Shown piece by piece: positions 63,939-64,000 of a stretch of 64,000 nt of DNA. The translations under genes and the position numbers were made by a program. The DNA comes from an uncultured Spirochaetales bacterium. Lineage in GTDB: Bacteria > Spirochaetota > Spirochaetia > Sphaerochaetales > Sphaerochaetaceae. Below the pieces are notes generated by a model that saw nothing but the letters and a program-made list of their open reading frames with translations, was not told where the DNA came from and made no database searches. How positions within the stretch are numbered: the stretch's first letter is position 1; every line of letters starts with the position of its first letter. The stretch lies in contig CACYEI010000068.1 of the NCBI GenBank assembly GCA_902773355.1, forward strand, positions 33,949-97,948, written 5' to 3'.

Positions 63939-64000
63939 TTATATAATCTTAGCTTTATGGATTTCATCAAATCTAATCTGTATATCATTTCCCGTCTTAT
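63939..64000 (-). CDS. rimP: RimP, ribosome maturation factor (partial, C-terminus)
   Basis: The last 20 codons before the nusA ribosome site translate as NDIQIRFDEIHKAKII followed by a stop, which fits the end of RimP. rimP-nusA-infB is the standard order. The rest lies beyond the right edge. Too short for a strong call on sequence alone. Confidence 0.7.
   Translation of the reverse strand, partial: KTGNDIQIRFDEIHKAKII

Noticed and set aside
1..64000. tRNA, rRNA, SRP RNA, tmRNA, CRISPR or insertion sequence
   Set aside because: I looked at all intergenic stretches; each is short (under about 160 bases) and none shows a cloverleaf, repeat-spacer pattern or terminal inverted repeats.

Overview
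The window is a gene-dense, strongly AT-rich stretch (about 30% GC by eye) of a diderm bacterial chromosome. Gene content and order point to the phylum Spirochaetota: a long eukaryote-like IleRS, a solitary groES, a short SMC, PPi-type phosphofructokinase, many lipoproteins with relaxed lipoboxes, and LptF/LptG plus beta-barrel proteins marking an outer membrane. There are no motility genes, and the septal wall synthases look eroded. That combination suggests the coccoid, non-motile Sphaerochaetaceae side of the phylum (a low-GC Pleomorphochaeta-like organism is my best guess) rather than a helical Treponema. The taxonomy is inference.

Layout. 1-5.8 kb: the end of thiI (+), then ileS-lipoprotein-trpS (-). 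6.0-7.2 kb: rpmF-acpP-rnc (+). 7.2-16.0 kb: a long (-) operon smc-ffh-rpsP-khpA-rimM-trmD-rplS-yraN-hypothetical-coaD-cca. 16.0-16.9 kb: rnhB (+) and groES (-). 16.9-25.5 kb: the division cluster on (-), mraZ-rsmH-ftsL-like-ftsW-like-ftsQ-ftsA-ftsZ-xerD-outer membrane protein. It carries no mur, mraY or ftsI genes. 25.5-30.3 kb: folD-miaB-sir2-typA (-). 30.4-32.7 kb: three envelope genes (+), the last a truncated class B penicillin-binding protein. 32.7-35.5 kb: rlmI-like-pfp-rubredoxin (-). 35.6-37.4 kb: hypothetical-phosphohexomutase (+). 37.3-44.8 kb: a TPP-riboswitch-controlled (-) operon, thiB-thiP-ygfK-ssnA-yaiI. 44.9-47.6 kb: a membrane protein (+), adk (-), and upp-TPR lipoprotein (+). 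47.6-64 kb: one long (-) operon, rimP-nusA-infB-rbfA-truB-ribF-rpsO-pnp-dut-lptF-lptG-tgt-nudix-BamA-like-rnhA-chrA-chrA.

The most interesting signal is the coordinated loss of catalytic features in the septal peptidoglycan synthase pair. The FtsW-like protein at 22672-23727 keeps its place between FtsL and FtsQ, but the catalytic Asp position reads Asn and the PLPFxSxGGSS-like motif is degraded. The only FtsI-like gene seen (32011-32721) keeps the membrane anchor and dimerisation/linker motifs but stops before a transpeptidase domain. FtsZ, FtsA, FtsQ and an FtsL-like protein look intact. The picture is a divisome scaffold kept without its wall-making chemistry.

Regulatory DNA is compact. 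A TPP riboswitch contains the Shine-Dalgarno of thiB. AGTGG heptamers sit at the mraZ promoter. smc and upp have near-leaderless promoters. Several terminators lie inside the 3' coding end of the convergent neighbour. I see no rRNA, tRNA, CRISPR array, insertion sequence or prophage. No stretch longer than about 160 bases lacks a gene.
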